Assembly: GCF_002514725.1 (NCBI RefSeq) | Contig: NZ_NTLB01000007.1 | Coordinates: forward strand, 186,001-250,000 | DNA length: 64,000 nt | Direction: 5' to 3' | DNA from: Mangrovitalea sediminis | GTDB lineage: Bacteria; Pseudomonadota; Gammaproteobacteria; Pseudomonadales; Oleiphilaceae | Part shown: piece by piece, positions 1-10,828 of the stretch | Numbering within the stretch: position 1 is the first letter of the stretch | Layout: each line of letters starts with the position of its first letter | Program-made: the position numbers and the translations under genes | The notes under the pieces: model-generated | Told to the model about the DNA's origin: nothing | Databases searched by the model: none | Seen by the model: only the letters and a program-made list of their open reading frames with translations

Positions 1-1251
1 TCGCAGCGAGAAGATTACCGCCAGGACGAAGTAGGCCAGCATCAACAGGCCGAAGGCCACCATCAGACGGAACGTCCAGAACATCGTAAAGACGTTGGGA
101 ATGGAATCCTTCGCCGCCTTGGCGATCGTTTCGTTCGTCGCCTTGGACACATCCTGGTCCGGCGAATACCGCTTCGCCAGGAAGCCATAGCCCAGATCCT
201 TCTTGTGCGCCGAGAACTGCGCCAACGCATTGGCATCGGTCGGATCGGCACTCAGGACCTTCAACGCTTCCACCGCCGGAATCCCGTTGCGAACACGCTC
301 TGCAGCCTGTGCTTCAAGCTCTTTCACGCCCGGGACTTCCTGGGACATGGTATGCGTCAGCAAGGGGGTGAGCACATAAGGGATCTGGATCGACCACTTG
401 TTGGTCTGGGATTCCTGATCCGGCCAAGCCGCCACGTTGAAAGGCGCCGGTGCCGGCTCGGTTTCCCACATGGCTTCCATCGCTGCCAACTTGGTCGGCT
501 GTGCATTAGCGCCAACGAAACCGAGAGCGTCGCCCAAGGTGATTACCGCGGCGGTAGCCAGGACACCGAACAGCGAAGCCATCCGGAAAGACCGGCGAGC
601 CAATTCCTTGTGACGCCCGCGCAGCATGTAAAAGGCACTGATGCCAGAGACGAAGATGGCCGCCGTCACGTAACCGGCGATGCTGGTGTGTACGAACTTG
701 GCCTGAGCATCCGGGCTGAAGATCAGATCGGCAAAGTTGGTCAGTTCCATCCGCATGGTGACCGGATTGAAGGCGGCACCCTGCGGGTCCTGCATGAAGC
801 CGTTAGCGACCAGAATCCACAGCGCGGACAGGTTGGAGCCCAAGGCGACCAGATAGGTGACCAGCAGGTGCTGCCCCTTGGAGAGCCGCTTCCAGCCGAA
901 CACCATCAGACCGATAAAGGTCGACTCCATAAAGAAGGCCATTAGACCCTCGATCGCCAGTGGTGCACCGAAGATATCGCCCACGAAGCTCGAGTAGAAA
1001 GACCAGTTGGTCCCGAACTCGAATTCCATGGTCAGACCTGTCGCCACACCCAGCGCGAAGTTGATCAGGAACAGCTTGCCCCAGAAATGCGCCATTTCCC
1101 GGTAGATCTGTTTACCGGTGGTGACGTAGACAGTTTCCATTGCCGCCAACATGAAACTCATGCCCAGCGTCAGCGGCACGAACAGGAAGTGATACAGTGC
1201 TGTGGCGGCGAACTGCCACCGCGACAACTCGACCACGGTATCGTTAATCAT
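1..1251 (-). CDS. cydA: Cytochrome bd ubiquinol oxidase subunit I (3' end outside window)
   Basis: Catalytic subunit of the cytochrome bd quinol oxidase, which oxidises ubiquinol and reduces O2 in the inner membrane. I translated the minus strand from the ATG at 1251; 417 codons are open to the window edge, against about 520 in the family. The N-terminus (LSRWQFAATALYHFLFVPLT) is near-identical in pattern to E. coli CydA. Haem ligands are visible as His21, His188 and Met397 (in FRLMVAFG), and the stretch GATGLTMEFEFGTNWS is conserved. A GGAG ribosome site lies just upstream. The stop codon and any cydB are beyond position 1. Confidence 0.96.
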   Translation of the reverse strand, partial: MINDTVVELSRWQFAATALYHFLFVPLTLGMSFMLAAMETVYVTTGKQIYREMAHFWGKLFLINFALGVATGLTMEFEFGTNWSFYSSFVGDIFGAPLAIEGLMAFFMESTFIGLMVFGWKRLSKGQHLLVTYLVALGSNLSALWILVANGFMQDPQGAAFNPVTMRMELTNFADLIFSPDAQAKFVHTSIAGYVTAAIFVSGISAFYMLRGRHKELARRSFRMASLFGVLATAAVITLGDALGFVGANAQPTKLAAMEAMWETEPAPAPFNVAAWPDQESQTNKWSIQIPYVLTPLLTHTMSQEVPGVKELEAQAAERVRNGIPAVEALKVLSADPTDANALAQFSAHKKDLGYGFLAKRYSPDQDVSKATNETIAKAAKDSIPNVFTMFWTFRLMVAFGLLMLAYFVLAVIFSLR

Positions 1252-1399
1252 TGGACACTCCTGCCATTACAGCCCCAGTCCCCGCAGCAGCCCCAACACA
1301 GGCCGCCACCTCCTTGCCCACCACAGGTCCCGGCCGGGACTGTGAGCAATTAATGCCGGTTTCGCAGCGACCGGCCCCGGGTGATTCACGCTCATGCAT
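1244..1399 (-). CDS. Possible small leader protein upstream of cydA
   Basis: A 51-codon frame starts MHERESPGAG after a strong GGAGAGGAG site and stops at TAA inside the cydA start region (8 bp overlap), an arrangement that would couple its translation to cydA. Residues about 28-46 are small and hydrophobic (VAACVGAAAGTGAVMAGV), possibly a short membrane segment. I do not recognise the protein. The good ribosome site and the overlap favour a real gene; shortness and lack of known homology argue against it. Confidence 0.3.
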   Translation of the reverse strand: MHERESPGAGRCETGINCSQSRPGPVVGKEVAACVGAAAGTGAVMAGVSND

Positions 1400-1721
1400 G
1401 GACGAACTCCTCTCCGATTGAAATAAGGCATCATGCAGCGCTTTGCCTGCAAGAGACGGCTATGAAGGTATGACAGCTCCGCCTTCATAACGCCTCCCGG
1501 ACAAGCCGCCGGCACCATTCGAAAGGAATAAGGCCCGACTGACCGCCTGTCTGGCGACAGGCACAACGCCACTGAAAGGGTTTTTATGGAGGGTATATTG
1601 GATCGGGGCGCGGCGGGACACAACGAGGAACCTTGAGTAGTTAAAGGTTCCTTGATGAAGATCAGTTTTAGGGGGGCGGGGCACCCGACAAGTCATTGTC
1701 TGGCCCCCAAAAAGAGGGATT
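1400..1721. other. Intergenic region between manB-type gene and cydA
   Basis: No convincing gene. Overlapping minus-strand frames here have unusual composition and no recognisable domain. The region should hold the cydA promoter (AT-rich stretch around 1577-1605), but I see no clear operator such as an FNR or ArcA box. Confidence 0.4.
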
Positions 1722-3077
1722 TCAGGTCTGATCGAAGCGTTCGATCGCCTCCAGGATCTCATCGGTTTTACGCCACATCAGATCGGCGTCACCCCGACTT
1801 TCCACGTTAAGACGAACCACCGGTTCCGTATTCGACATCCGCAGGTTGAAACGCCACTGCTCAAATTCCAGACTAAGGCCATCGATATGCTGTTTAGCCA
1901 GCGCATCGGTACCATAGACCGCCTCGATCCGCTGTAACACCCTGGCCGGATCACGCAGCGTCCGATTGATTTCCCCGCTGGCCGGGAAGCGCACCAGGCG
2001 CTCGTCGATCAGGCTGGACAGCGACTGTCCGGACTGGGACAGGCGCTCCGCCACCAACAGCCAGGGGATCATACCGCTGTCGCAGTAGGCGAAATCGCGG
2101 AAGTAATGGTGCGCGCTCATTTCGCCACCATACACTGCATTCTCGTCACGCATACGCTGCTTGATGAACGCGTGACCGGTCTTGCTTTCAACGGCGACAC
2201 CACCAGCCCCGCTGACCAGCTCCCGGGTATTCCAGACCAGACGCGGGTCATGGATGATGTTGGCGCCGGCATGCTTGTGCAGGAACTGCTCCGCCAGCAA
2301 CCCGACAATGTAATAGCCCTCGATGAAACGACCGGTCTCGTCGAAGAAGAAGCAGCGGTCGTAGTCACCATCCCAGGCGATCCCCAGGTCCGCGCCCACA
2401 CTTTTGACCGTCTCGGCCGTCGCTGCACGATTCTCCGGCAACAGTGGGTTGGGCACGCCATGGGGGAAGTGGCCATCGGGCTCATGCTGAACCTTGATGA
2501 ACTCAAAAGGCAGGTAAGGCTCCAGCGCATCGATCACCAGCCCTGCCCCACCGTTTCCGGCGTTAACCACCAATTTCAGCGGTTTGAGCGTCGAACGGTC
2601 TATATAGCCCAGCAAATGGGAAATATAGGCATTCATGATAGACAGGGGGTGCACGGTGCCGGCTTTTTCAGCATCCTCAAACACGTCGTCGAGACGGTCG
2701 CGAATCGCGTAAAGACCGGAATCCCCACTGATGGGCCGCGACTGGCCGGCCACCAGTTTCATCCCGTTGTAATCCATGGGGTTATGGCTGGCCGTCACCA
2801 TGATGCCGCCATCCATGCCATAGTGGCTGGTGGCAAAATAGACCTGCTCCGTGCCGCACAGGCCGATGTCGTAGACATCAGCACCCGCCGCGGTCAGTCC
2901 GCGCCGCAACGCAGCGGAAAGGTCCGGGCTGGATAGCCGCACGTCATAGCCGACGACGACTTTGCGAGCCCCCATTACGGCCACATAGGCCCTGCCGATG
3001 CGCTCGGCCAGCTCTGGGTTCAACTGCTCCGGCACGCGGCCGCGGATATCGTAAGCCTTGAAACATGCGTAATTCAT
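1722..3077 (-). CDS. manB: Phosphomannomutase (CpsG/ManB type)
   Basis: Interconverts mannose-6-phosphate and mannose-1-phosphate (possibly also the glucose phosphates) for GDP-mannose and surface polysaccharide synthesis in the cytoplasm. The 451-residue product has the alpha-D-phosphohexomutase hallmarks: the phosphoserine loop [13 protein letters not shown] near residue 95, the metal-binding loop DGDYDRCFF near 235, the sugar-binding [11 protein letters not shown], and the phosphate-binding [12 protein letters not shown] near the C-terminus. It closely follows E. coli CpsG throughout, including CFKAYDIRG at the start. I start at the ATG at 3077 ([13 protein letters not shown]); an upstream in-frame start would add 21 residues not typical of the family. 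Confidence 0.95.
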   Translation of the reverse strand: MNYACFKAYDIRGRVPEQLNPELAERIGRAYVAVMGARKVVVGYDVRLSSPDLSAALRRGLTAAGADVYDIGLCGTEQVYFATSHYGMDGGIMVTASHNPMDYNGMKLVAGQSRPISGDSGLYAIRDRLDDVFEDAEKAGTVHPLSIMNAYISHLLGYIDRSTLKPLKLVVNAGNGGAGLVIDALEPYLPFEFIKVQHEPDGHFPHGVPNPLLPENRAATAETVKSVGADLGIAWDGDYDRCFFFDETGRFIEGYYIVGLLAEQFLHKHAGANIIHDPRLVWNTRELVSGAGGVAVESKTGHAFIKQRMRDENAVYGGEMSAHHYFRDFAYCDSGMIPWLLVAERLSQSGQSLSSLIDERLVRFPASGEINRTLRDPARVLQRIEAVYGTDALAKQHIDGLSLEFEQWRFNLRMSNTEPVVRLNVESRGDADLMWRKTDEILEAIERFDQT

Positions 3078-3172
3078 TGTGATCGCCTGGCTTTCTGTCG
3101 GTTCATCAGAGTGTCTAGCACCCCATTCTACCCTTATCACCGAGGGACGACAGTGTTACCAGGCGATCCCAA

Positions 3173-3649
3173 TCAGGACGCAGCGGAGGATTGCAGTTGC
3201 ACGTAATTCTGCTGCCCCATGTGCTGAAGCAGCTCCAACTGGGTTTCCAGCCAGTCGATATGCTCCTCCTCACTGGCCATAATCTTGCTGAGCAGATCGC
3301 GGGACGGATAATCCTGCACGGATTCGCAGTAGGCAATGGCTTCCTTGAGCAGCTTGTGGGCGATCTGCTCCTGCTGAAGATCGCACTCCAGCATCTCCTG
3401 AACGTTCTCCCCGATCAGCAGCTTCTGTAGATCCTGCAGATTGGGCAGCCCCTCGAGGAACAGAATACGCTCGATCAGCAGATCCGCGTGCTTCATCTCG
3501 TCAATGGACTCTTCATATTCCTTCTCGCCCAGATGCGTCAGGCCCCAGTTGCGATACATCCGTGCGTGCAGGAAATACTGGTTGATCGCCGTCAGTTCAT
3601 TGGCGAGCACCTGATTAAGATAACGAATGACCTGAGCGTCCCCTTGCAT
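3173..3649 (-). CDS. bfr: Bacterioferritin
   Basis: Iron-storage ferritin that oxidises Fe(II) and stores a ferric mineral inside a 24-subunit shell. The 158-residue product has the full diiron ferroxidase site, Glu18, Glu51, His54, Glu94, Glu127 and His130, and the haem ligand Met52, so it is a haem-binding catalytic Bfr rather than a structural-only subunit. It lies downstream of bfd on the same strand, the usual pairing in which Bfd supplies electrons to mobilise the iron. A GGAG-like site precedes the ATG. Confidence 0.96.
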   Translation of the reverse strand: MQGDAQVIRYLNQVLANELTAINQYFLHARMYRNWGLTHLGEKEYEESIDEMKHADLLIERILFLEGLPNLQDLQKLLIGENVQEMLECDLQQEQIAHKLLKEAIAYCESVQDYPSRDLLSKIMASEEEHIDWLETQLELLQHMGQQNYVQLQSSAAS

Positions 3650-3793
3650 GGCAAGTCTCCTTGACGGTGATAGGCAGACTTACCGTACCACAGGCCGCCT
3701 TACTCAGCCTACCAGGACGAAAGACACTAAAATGAGGGAGGTAAACAAGGCAGGGATAACATCAAAGGCGCGACCACCCGCGCCCAAATCACG

Positions 3794-4000
3794 TCAAGCG
3801 GGTTGCGCCAGAAGCGTGGCAAGGGCTTGGTGAGAATCACTTTTGCATTCCCGCAAAATATCACGCGCCATACGCGTACAGCGCCCACACTGCGTACCCA
3901 CACCCAGCTTACGCCCCAACTGCCGCATACTCTCACAGCCCGCACGGGCGGCGGCGCGCACCTGACGATCGGTCACTCCATGGCATAGACACACATACAT
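3794..4000 (-). CDS. bfd: Bacterioferritin-associated ferredoxin
   Basis: Small [2Fe-2S] ferredoxin that reduces the haem of bacterioferritin to release stored iron. The 68-residue product carries the four cluster cysteines at the standard Bfd positions, Cys4, Cys6, Cys38 and Cys41 (MYVCLCHG and QCGRC). I place the start at the ATG at 4000; the longer frame adds 15 residues before the conserved MYVCLC. It precedes bfr on the same strand. A Fur-like site lies 30-50 bp upstream, consistent with induction under iron starvation. Confidence 0.93.
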   Translation of the reverse strand: MYVCLCHGVTDRQVRAAARAGCESMRQLGRKLGVGTQCGRCTRMARDILRECKSDSHQALATLLAQPA

Positions 4001-4031
4001 AACAGACACCTTCGAGAACCAAAACCTTTTG

Positions 4032-4050
4032 TTAATTATTCTCATTTGAT
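4032..4050 (-). promoter_or_regulatory. Candidate Fur box upstream of bfd
   Basis: Read on the minus strand the site is ATCAAATGAGAATAATTAA, which contains the ATGAGAATAATT core close to one half of the Fur consensus (GATAATGATAATCATTATC). It sits where an iron-responsive bfd promoter is expected. The match is imperfect, so this rests on sequence plus context. Confidence 0.55.
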
Positions 4051-4221
4051 AAAAATATTCAAGTGCATTGCTAACCAGTTACCCTCAGCGATAACCGAGA
4101 TACAAAGGAAGCACCCAAATGTTGGACATTACCCCATGACGGCCTTATCATAGGCGCCCTGATTTTGGGGCATATCCCGCCGTTCACGGCTATCGCCGAA
4201 CGCCCCCGAAATCCCGATAAA

Positions 4222-4396
4222 GCGCCCGTAGCTCAGCTGGGTGAGACGAGCGCAGTACACGAAGCACAGCTTCGTGCGAGTCGAACGCCCGAAAATCTGC
4301 GATTTTTGGGCCGGAGAAGCGGCGACAGCCGCGTGAGCGTTGCCCGACCGGAGGGCAACTCTCAGGCAAATCCCAGATCCGGTAGATAGAACAGGT
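4222..4396 (+). repeat. Partial tRNA-Arg copy followed by a cluster of perfect hairpins
   Basis: Positions 4222-4240 repeat exactly the first 19 bases of the intact tRNA-Arg at 4401. They are followed by four short perfect hairpins: CACGAAGC/GCTTCGTG (4258-4276), AAAATC/GATTTT (4292-4306), GCGGC/GCCGC (4319-4332) and GTTGCCC/GGGCAAC (4339-4359). The last is followed by CTCTCAGGCAAA, a string typical of glycine riboswitches, but no glycine-metabolism gene lies downstream. It may be a structured RNA, a degraded riboswitch, or a scar at an integration hotspot. Confidence 0.6.
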
Positions 4397-4400
4397 TTAA

Positions 4401-4477
<77 letters not shown>

Positions 4478-4487
4478 TATTTATCAA

Positions 4488-4520
4488 GGGCTTGCGAGAG
4501 ATCGCGAGCCCTTTTTTATT
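4488..4520 (+). terminator. Rho-independent terminator of the tRNA-Arg
   Basis: GGGCTTGCG and CGCGAGCCC form a nine-pair stem (one G-U) around loop AGAGAT, followed by a T-rich tail. Just beyond, TGTGCCCAG occurs twice about ten bases apart (4525-4543). Confidence 0.8.
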
Positions 4521-4636
4521 TTCTGTGCCCAGATTGTGCCCAGTCAGCGCCCGCACGCATTCAGGCTCAAAAGCACCCCAAGTGAACTTGACCTTTGCCC
4601 TTGATAAGCCAGAGTAACTCTGGACATGCGGTCCAT

Positions 4637-5335
4637 CTACCCCAGCGGCAACGCATTCAATTCATCCTTGGCTTCACGCCAACCGGGATAATGTTTGTTC
4701 AGTATTGCCAGGAAGCGTTCGCTGTGAGTCGGCTCAATCAAATGGGCCATCTCATGAAGGATGATGTAATCCAGGTGATCTTTGGGTTTCTTCACCAGTT
4801 CAGTATTCAATCGAATATTGCCAGCCCGGTAATTACAGCTCCCCCACTTCGTCTTCATCCGCTGTAAGTAATACCCTGATACCTGCACACCCAATTTCTT
4901 TTCCCATTTGGCGATGATCGAGGGTATTGCCCCATGGAGGATTTTTTTGTGCCACTCATGGATGATCTCGGCGCGCTTAATACGATCACTCCCCGGCCGA
5001 ACACTCAGGAGAACCCGCTTGTGATCGAGCTTGACCGAGGGCTTTTCGTCCTTTTCGACAACTTCCAGAAGGTATCGACGGCCCCACAAATAGTGGCTCT
5101 CTCTCGTTACAAATTGCCGAGGTGATTCTCTTTCTTGCGCCAGCAGCTTTTCCTGTTGCCTTCGTATCCACGGCAACTTTGAGATGGCATAGGCGCGAAC
5201 AACATCGAGGCGGGTGCTGGAGGGTGCAACCAGGGTGATGTGACCTTCTGGTGGGTGCACAGACAAATGAACATTCTTGACGGCTTTACGGGTCACCTGA
5301 ATGTCGATATCGCCTAACTGGATGGTCTCAGTCAC
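4637..5335 (-). CDS. YgjP-like zinc metallopeptidase (DUF45)
   Basis: 232 residues with the zinc motif HEMAH in a context typical of the YgjP/DUF45 family ([20 protein letters not shown], followed by YPGW). Family members are predicted SprT-like cytosolic metalloproteases and are often the last gene of type I restriction operons. The GTG start at 5335 overlaps the hsdR stop by 4 bp, so it is translationally coupled and is the final gene of the hsd/Kiwa operon. The substrate is unknown; a role in removing proteins from restricted DNA or turning over HsdR is only a guess. Confidence 0.85.
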   Translation of the reverse strand: MTETIQLGDIDIQVTRKAVKNVHLSVHPPEGHITLVAPSSTRLDVVRAYAISKLPWIRRQQEKLLAQERESPRQFVTRESHYLWGRRYLLEVVEKDEKPSVKLDHKRVLLSVRPGSDRIKRAEIIHEWHKKILHGAIPSIIAKWEKKLGVQVSGYYLQRMKTKWGSCNYRAGNIRLNTELVKKPKDHLDYIILHEMAHLIEPTHSERFLAILNKHYPGWREAKDELNALPLG

Positions 5336-8300
5336 TGGTAGCCCACCTGATTTTTTATCAGCTCAAATACCGCTTTGGTGGCTTCGCGATCTCGTCCCAT
5401 TATGGGGAACAGCGCGTTGAGGACCTGGCTTTCGCGCGCGGCGTCGCCCTTCCAGCCGGCCGGAGCTTCTTCACGCATGGCGCGGTCAATAGCCAACGCC
5501 ATTTGCAGGCGAGTGTCGCCGTAATCCGGCGCCGATTCCGCAATTGAGGGAGTGCTTGCACAGGACGCCAAAATATCTGGCAGATTGTTGTAGATGACCA
5601 GAGCTTCGCGCCGGTCTACGAGTTCAGGCGGAATATTATCGGTTCCATGACCTTCGGCCATCTGTTTCACCAACGATTCCGCTTTTCTCAGAAAGTCCTC
5701 ATAGGAAGCGGTATTGCTGCGCCACTGGGCGATGAGATCATCCAACAGGCTGGACATCTGTTCGTAGAAGCGCGGGTCGGTGAGCTGTTCACGGATGATG
5801 GTCTTACGTACGTTATTGATAATGCCCTCGGCCACCGCATTCTTCGACAGTTTGCCCTTGGCATTAAGCTTCCGGGCGATAGCGTCGTGAATCCCAGTTT
5901 CGACGATCAACTCCAATAACGAGTAGTTGTCCATAGAGCCGAGCCCGTCCGCCGGATCGGCCTGGATATACGTGTTAATGAGGTGCCGCATGTCTGCCTC
6001 GTAGGGCTTAATGTCCAGCTCCTCACCCGAATAATGCTTGATCGCCGCGCGCACTTCGCTGAAAAAAGCCACCTCATTATTCAAATCAGCGATCTCAGTA
6101 GCGCTATACCCTGCCTCCTCCAAGTTTTGGGCGATGGCCGCAAAAGCCCTTACAAAGGTTGCGACTTGCTTATAGAAGGCAATACGCAGCGCCTCGGTAT
6201 CATTGAGCGCATTGGGGTCGTCGGCACTGCCACAGAAAGTGGCTAGGTATTGCTCCATTTCGCGAGGCGGAGGCACTGGCTCGCACAGGTACTTGAGTGC
6301 TTCACGTGCCAGCTCCAGCTTTTCGCGGCCCTCTTCCAGCCAGTTTTTAAGCTGGACATTGTTATCAGCCTCGCCACCGTCTTCCAGATCGAGCTCGTCG
6401 GAGCTGTAAACGGCAATGGCGTGCTGCACGTCGCCGAACATCTGCTTGAAGTCGACAATATAACCGTAGTCCTTGTCTTCGCCATCCAACCGGTTCGTTC
6501 GGCAGATGGCCTGGAATAGGTTGTGATCACGCAGCTCGTTGTCCAAATAGATATAGGTGCAGGAGGGAGCATCGAAGCCCGTCAGCAGCTTGCTGACCAC
6601 AATCAGGAGTTTGCAGTTGACCGGCTCTTCGATGAAGCGGCGCTTCATCTCGTCCTCGTATTGCTTGGTGGTCTGGCTATCTTTCAAAACAAACTGAGTA
6701 TAGGTATCGAACTTGTAGCGTTCGTCGCTGTTGGCCGGCTCGCGAGAAATCGAATTGTGGTTCGGCTCGTAGGACGTTATGACGCCGCAATAGGCGCCGA
6801 ACGCCGTATTCTGAAACAGGCGGAAGTAATGACAGGCATCGTAGATAGACGCCGCCACCAGGATGGCGGTTCCTCGGTTATTGTTCAGACGGGGCTTAGC
6901 GTCAAAGTCTTCGATAATGTCGGCAATGATGCGCTGCTTGCGTTCAGCGGCGCTCATCAGCTCTTCCAGCGTCGCCCAACGCTTGCGCAACACCGCCTTC
7001 TGGAAATTGTTGAGGTTTTTTGTCTTACGCTCGAACCAGGCATCGATTTTGTCAGACGAGGTCAACCGCTGGGGCACGTCACGGGCTTCGTACTTGAGGT
7101 CCAACACTACCTTGTCCCTGACCGCCTGGGGGAACTTGTAAGTGTGAATATAAGTGCCAAACACCGCACGGGTGGTCTGCTTGTCCTTGCGCAACAGCGG
7201 CGTACCGGTGAAGCCTACGAAGATGGCATCCGCCAGCCAGCGCTTCATCTGCCGGTTCATGGCGCCACCTTGCGTACGATGGCACTCGTCCACGAAAACA
7301 TAGAAGCGCCCGCGTACTGGCGGTGGATCGCCTTTCAGGTCGCCGGGATCAAATTTATGCACCAGAGCGCAGAGTAATCGGGGCGTAGTTGCACCGAGCT
7401 TTTCAACAAACTGCGCCCGCGAGGTAATCCGCGGCGAGGGACCATCTTCGCCCACCACCCCGGCGTTACGCATCACGCCCAGGATCTGCTTATCCAGCTC
7501 GTCGCGGTCGGTGACCACGAGGACGCGCGCTTCCGGGTCGTGCTCCATCAGCCACTTGGCCAACAGCACCATCAGGATGCTCTTGCCGCTCCCCTGGGTG
7601 TGCCAAATTACGCCGCCCTCGCGCTGCGCGATCCGGGCCTGAGCGGCCTTGATCCCGAAATATTGGTGCGGACGCGGTACCTTCTTCTGGCCAGCATCGA
7701 AGATGATAAAGTTTCGGATCAGGTCCAACAGCCGCTCCTTGCGGCACATTTGGGCCAGGGGCTTATCCAATAATGTACCCGGCTCCAGATCGCCACTTCC
7801 CTCCTCGTCCTTCCACTGCACGAAGAACTGCTCCGGGGTGCCGGTGGTGCCGTAGCGCAGTCCCTGGGAATCACTGCCGGCAATTACCAGTTGCGCGGTA
7901 CTGAAGAATCCCTCGTTGAAAATGGCTTCCTGGTTGGTAATAAGCTGGCGCACGCCATCGGCTACCTCTACTGAGCTACGCTTGAGCTCAATGACCCCCA
8001 CGGCGATGCCGTTGATGTAGAGCACTAGATCCGGTCGGCGCTCATGGCCGCCCTTGAGTGTCACTTCTTCGGCCAGGGCGAAGTCATTGTGCTCCGGGTG
8101 TGCCCAGTCAATGAGTTTCACGTCCTCGTGCGGCTGTCCTGGGGAGAGCAGTACCTTCACCGGGTAACGCAGTAGGTTGTAGGTGCGTAGATTGGCCTGG
8201 TAGAGGGTGACGCCGGTGACATCGACGGCAGCTTGCAGCTTCTGCAGTGCTGCAGCTATGTGGGTGTCGGAGTAGCCGCGTTCATGCAGATTGGCGCGCA

Positions 8301-8448
8301 GTAGGGCCGGCTCAATGGCGCGATTGTCGTCGCGCTGGTGCCAGTCACCCAGGTAACGATAGCCCAGTCCGCCCTCCTCCACCGATCGCGTAAACAGGCT
8401 GACCACACGGTTCTGGGTCAGGCGCTCAGGGCGAACTTGTTCAGGCAT
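5332..8448 (-). CDS. hsdR: Type I restriction endonuclease subunit R
   Basis: Motor and nuclease subunit of a type I restriction-modification complex; with HsdM2S it translocates unmodified DNA and cuts far from the site. About 1038 residues. The nuclease motif is near residues 130-155 ([10 protein letters not shown] then GVIELKRS, a PD-(D/E)xK core). The SF2 motor follows: Walker A HTQGSGKS near 283, DECH near 386, FTGTPL shortly after. I chose the ATG at 8448, which overlaps the upstream stop by 8 bp; a longer frame starts at 8484. Unusually, hsdR is separated from hsdMS by four genes on the same strand. Confidence 0.95.
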   Translation of the reverse strand: MPEQVRPERLTQNRVVSLFTRSVEEGGLGYRYLGDWHQRDDNRAIEPALLRANLHERGYSDTHIAAALQKLQAAVDVTGVTLYQANLRTYNLLRYPVKVLLSPGQPHEDVKLIDWAHPEHNDFALAEEVTLKGGHERRPDLVLYINGIAVGVIELKRSSVEVADGVRQLITNQEAIFNEGFFSTAQLVIAGSDSQGLRYGTTGTPEQFFVQWKDEEGSGDLEPGTLLDKPLAQMCRKERLLDLIRNFIIFDAGQKKVPRPHQYFGIKAAQARIAQREGGVIWHTQGSGKSILMVLLAKWLMEHDPEARVLVVTDRDELDKQILGVMRNAGVVGEDGPSPRITSRAQFVEKLGATTPRLLCALVHKFDPGDLKGDPPPVRGRFYVFVDECHRTQGGAMNRQMKRWLADAIFVGFTGTPLLRKDKQTTRAVFGTYIHTYKFPQAVRDKVVLDLKYEARDVPQRLTSSDKIDAWFERKTKNLNNFQKAVLRKRWATLEELMSAAERKQRIIADIIEDFDAKPRLNNNRGTAILVAASIYDACHYFRLFQNTAFGAYCGVITSYEPNHNSISREPANSDERYKFDTYTQFVLKDSQTTKQYEDEMKRRFIEEPVNCKLLIVVSKLLTGFDAPSCTYIYLDNELRDHNLFQAICRTNRLDGEDKDYGYIVDFKQMFGDVQHAIAVYSSDELDLEDGGEADNNVQLKNWLEEGREKLELAREALKYLCEPVPPPREMEQYLATFCGSADDPNALNDTEALRIAFYKQVATFVRAFAAIAQNLEEAGYSATEIADLNNEVAFFSEVRAAIKHYSGEELDIKPYEADMRHLINTYIQADPADGLGSMDNYSLLELIVETGIHDAIARKLNAKGKLSKNAVAEGIINNVRKTIIREQLTDPRFYEQMSSLLDDLIAQWRSNTASYEDFLRKAESLVKQMAEGHGTDNIPPELVDRREALVIYNNLPDILASCASTPSIAESAPDYGDTRLQMALAIDRAMREEAPAGWKGDAARESQVLNALFPIMGRDREATKAVFELIKNQVGYQ

Positions 8449-10828
8449 CGTCAACCCCACCGAGATATGTCTTGATGCTTGCATCCAATTTTTGAAGGAA
8501 GCCCTCCACTTGCGAACTCTCCACTATGATTTGAAGGCAGCCTTCGTTCTTGTCAAACCCCTCTGCCGAGAATAGGTCTGCAAGAGCAGTGTCGTCGTCC
8601 GGCAATGATGCTTTGACCAGGAATTTATCTGCCTGATTCTCTATTTCAATTCCCAAACCTACGCCTGACCGATTGCAGCGCAGCGAAATGTAGGGTTCTG
8701 AATGCGTATCAGTGACCGATTCGTAGTCTGCGAGAAAACACGAGAGACGGACTTGTCCGCGTTGCAATTTATCGCAAAGACAGAAAGTAAAGAGCTCTGC
8801 ATGGGAACCGTTCATCTGGGAACGTTTGAGTAAGTAGATACGGCCACGCTCATCGACACGAATCAAGTTGCGGTTACAGTAACCCAGCACAGAAGGACAA
8901 TGGACAATTGCCTCACGCCAGGGATCAAGTTTCTCAGCCCCAGCAATAATCGCATCAAGCTGCCCGGCGATATCCATTTCCGGAGAGAGGTCGTTGAACA
9001 AACGATTGAGGATGTTGCGCGCAGCAGATCCTCGAATTCCAGAGCCACTAAGGAGTCGCTTCCAGCTCGCTTCTTCCGTCACGGAATTCACCAGGAAGGA
9101 TCGATTACGGCCGCTCGGTAGGAGATAGTCGCCGACGCAGAGTAAAGCCCTTTGCCAGCGGTACTCGCCAGGGTCAGCAAGTCCGTTGGCTGAGAACATC
9201 GCTTCCGCTAGATCGAGGTGCCGGGAAAAAGCTTCCTGGAAAGCAACGTGGACCGTGGCGTCCCAACTTTCTGGATCCGACTCAAAACTCCTGGCGACGA
9301 TTCCCGCGAAGTCCAATAAGAACCCGATCTGCCCGCGAAAATACTCATGGCCTTCAGCACGGTCTAATAGTTCCCGCCATCCCTCATGTACCAGGATCAG
9401 CTGTGCTTTCAGCTTCTCTTCGGCAATCTGCGGTTCGCTGAATCCAACAGCGGCTTTCTCTGTCTCAGCGAAATACCTCAACACGTCACCGGAATGCTCA
9501 AGCAGCCCCACCAGTCCGCGAACGCTGCGCCTGAAATCGTCGGGTCGGTTGTAACCTGTATTTACGGCCAGATTTAGGATGACCCGCATCCATTCTTGAA
9601 AAGCTACCTGGTCAATACTGCTCTGGTGAGCCTCAATAAATTGGGCATAGGCCAGAAACTGGATTAGATCGGTGTACGAGAGGTTTGCCCCATTGGCCAC
9701 GATTTTAGCGAACAGGGCCATCTCATCGAGATAGCAGACATCAGGAAGAAGTTGACCTGGGGTGCCGCCATCACCACACCATGAATCAAGTAAGCAAATC
9801 AGGGTGCGAGTAAATTGTTCATCGAGCCAGCTGTGCGAATGGAAGTCAGTATATGAAGGCGGATTGACTGCTGTGCGAAGCCTGGTGAAGTCTCGCACAT
9901 ACTCCGTCGCCTCATGACTTCGGGTAATCAGCGCCACAGCCCGGAACACATTCATGAACGCCTCATCGTAAAGGTCGCTTCCCTTGCTGCGGTGCTTCCA
10001 AAAGAGGTCCGCCCATGTCGTGTCCATGCGCCGGGCAATGTACTCGGCTGCACCGAATGCCTGCCCACCGATCGAGAAAGTTTCTCCCTGGAGCTGGTTG
10101 ACCAACTCCTGTTCGTAACGCGCTTTGAATGTCTCAAACGGAGTCAAAGGCTTCCCACGCGCGTTCATCTTGATATACAGATCGTCGGAAAGTCCGAAAT
10201 TCTCTAGGTCGAGAAGCTGGAAGGTGATAGCAGGTTTGGCCGTATCCAACAGCCGGGTAAACAGGCCGTCCGAATCGCCAAACTTGTCATGGATAGCATC
10301 CAGCATATTGAGAACGGCCTGGATCGTTGGATCAAGCCGCCAGCTGCGAAAATACCAGGATTGATCGGCGATCATGGCCGCCAAGTCCGTCACGTCCTCA
10401 GGGCCTAGATCGGGGCGATAGCTCACCAGTTGATCGAAGAATTCGTTGCTGCTAGGACGTACGCTGTAGGCGAACCGAGAGTGTCCTTCCGACAAGAAAA
10501 GCTGCTCAAAGGCTGTCCACTGGTGATCCTTCCACGCCAAGTACCAATGTAAAAGGAAGAGAGTCGTTAGGCGTTGCTGACCGTCGAGTGGCAGGAAGCG
10601 GGTCTGCTCGTCACCTTCGACACTGCCATAGACGAAATCGAGATTCAGCGGCAGGCCCGGGGCATCCGCAGGCTTATCCAGCGTATCCTTAAGCGTTTTG
10701 AGAAACGCCTCACGCACTTCTATTTCCGCCGGGCGTCCCTGAGCGTAATCGCGCTGGATCATCGGGATCCGTATATGCCCGTGCTGTTCCAAAAGCTGCT
10801 TGTAGTTAATCTGGCTACCAAAGCTCAT
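8441..10828 (-). CDS. DUF262-domain protein (GmrSD-like, large partner)
   Basis: 795 residues. The N-terminus carries DUF262 motifs: [12 protein letters not shown] near residue 20 and [14 protein letters not shown] near 80. DUF262 is the GmrS-type ParB/sulfiredoxin-fold nucleotide-binding domain of type IV, modification-dependent restriction systems. I see no clear HNH motif in the long C-terminal part, so it may act with the nuclease-bearing neighbour upstream. The ATG at 10828 overlaps that gene's stop (ATGA) and has an AGGAGGG site six bases upstream, which rules out the earlier ATG at 10834. It overlaps hsdR by 8 bp. Confidence 0.85.
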   Translation of the reverse strand: MSFGSQINYKQLLEQHGHIRIPMIQRDYAQGRPAEIEVREAFLKTLKDTLDKPADAPGLPLNLDFVYGSVEGDEQTRFLPLDGQQRLTTLFLLHWYLAWKDHQWTAFEQLFLSEGHSRFAYSVRPSSNEFFDQLVSYRPDLGPEDVTDLAAMIADQSWYFRSWRLDPTIQAVLNMLDAIHDKFGDSDGLFTRLLDTAKPAITFQLLDLENFGLSDDLYIKMNARGKPLTPFETFKARYEQELVNQLQGETFSIGGQAFGAAEYIARRMDTTWADLFWKHRSKGSDLYDEAFMNVFRAVALITRSHEATEYVRDFTRLRTAVNPPSYTDFHSHSWLDEQFTRTLICLLDSWCGDGGTPGQLLPDVCYLDEMALFAKIVANGANLSYTDLIQFLAYAQFIEAHQSSIDQVAFQEWMRVILNLAVNTGYNRPDDFRRSVRGLVGLLEHSGDVLRYFAETEKAAVGFSEPQIAEEKLKAQLILVHEGWRELLDRAEGHEYFRGQIGFLLDFAGIVARSFESDPESWDATVHVAFQEAFSRHLDLAEAMFSANGLADPGEYRWQRALLCVGDYLLPSGRNRSFLVNSVTEEASWKRLLSGSGIRGSAARNILNRLFNDLSPEMDIAGQLDAIIAGAEKLDPWREAIVHCPSVLGYCNRNLIRVDERGRIYLLKRSQMNGSHAELFTFCLCDKLQRGQVRLSCFLADYESVTDTHSEPYISLRCNRSGVGLGIEIENQADKFLVKASLPDDDTALADLFSAEGFDKNEGCLQIIVESSQVEGFLQKLDASIKTYLGGVDDA

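Noticed and set aside
1267-1623. 118-codon minus-strand frame before cydA
   Set aside because: No ribosome site at its start, low-complexity composition and no domain.
2106-2936. 276-codon plus-strand frame opposite the phosphomannomutase
   Set aside because: It is an antisense shadow of a gene with all catalytic motifs on the other strand.
4222-4300. A second tRNA-Arg gene
   Set aside because: Only the first 19 bases match; no anticodon arm, T-arm or matching 3' acceptor follows.
4339-4396. Functional glycine riboswitch
   Set aside because: Only a short signature string matches, the paired aptamer core is not evident, and the next gene is a tRNA.
6523-7377. 284-codon plus-strand frame opposite hsdR
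   Set aside because: It lies wholly antisense to the helicase domain of hsdR, with no recognisable domain.
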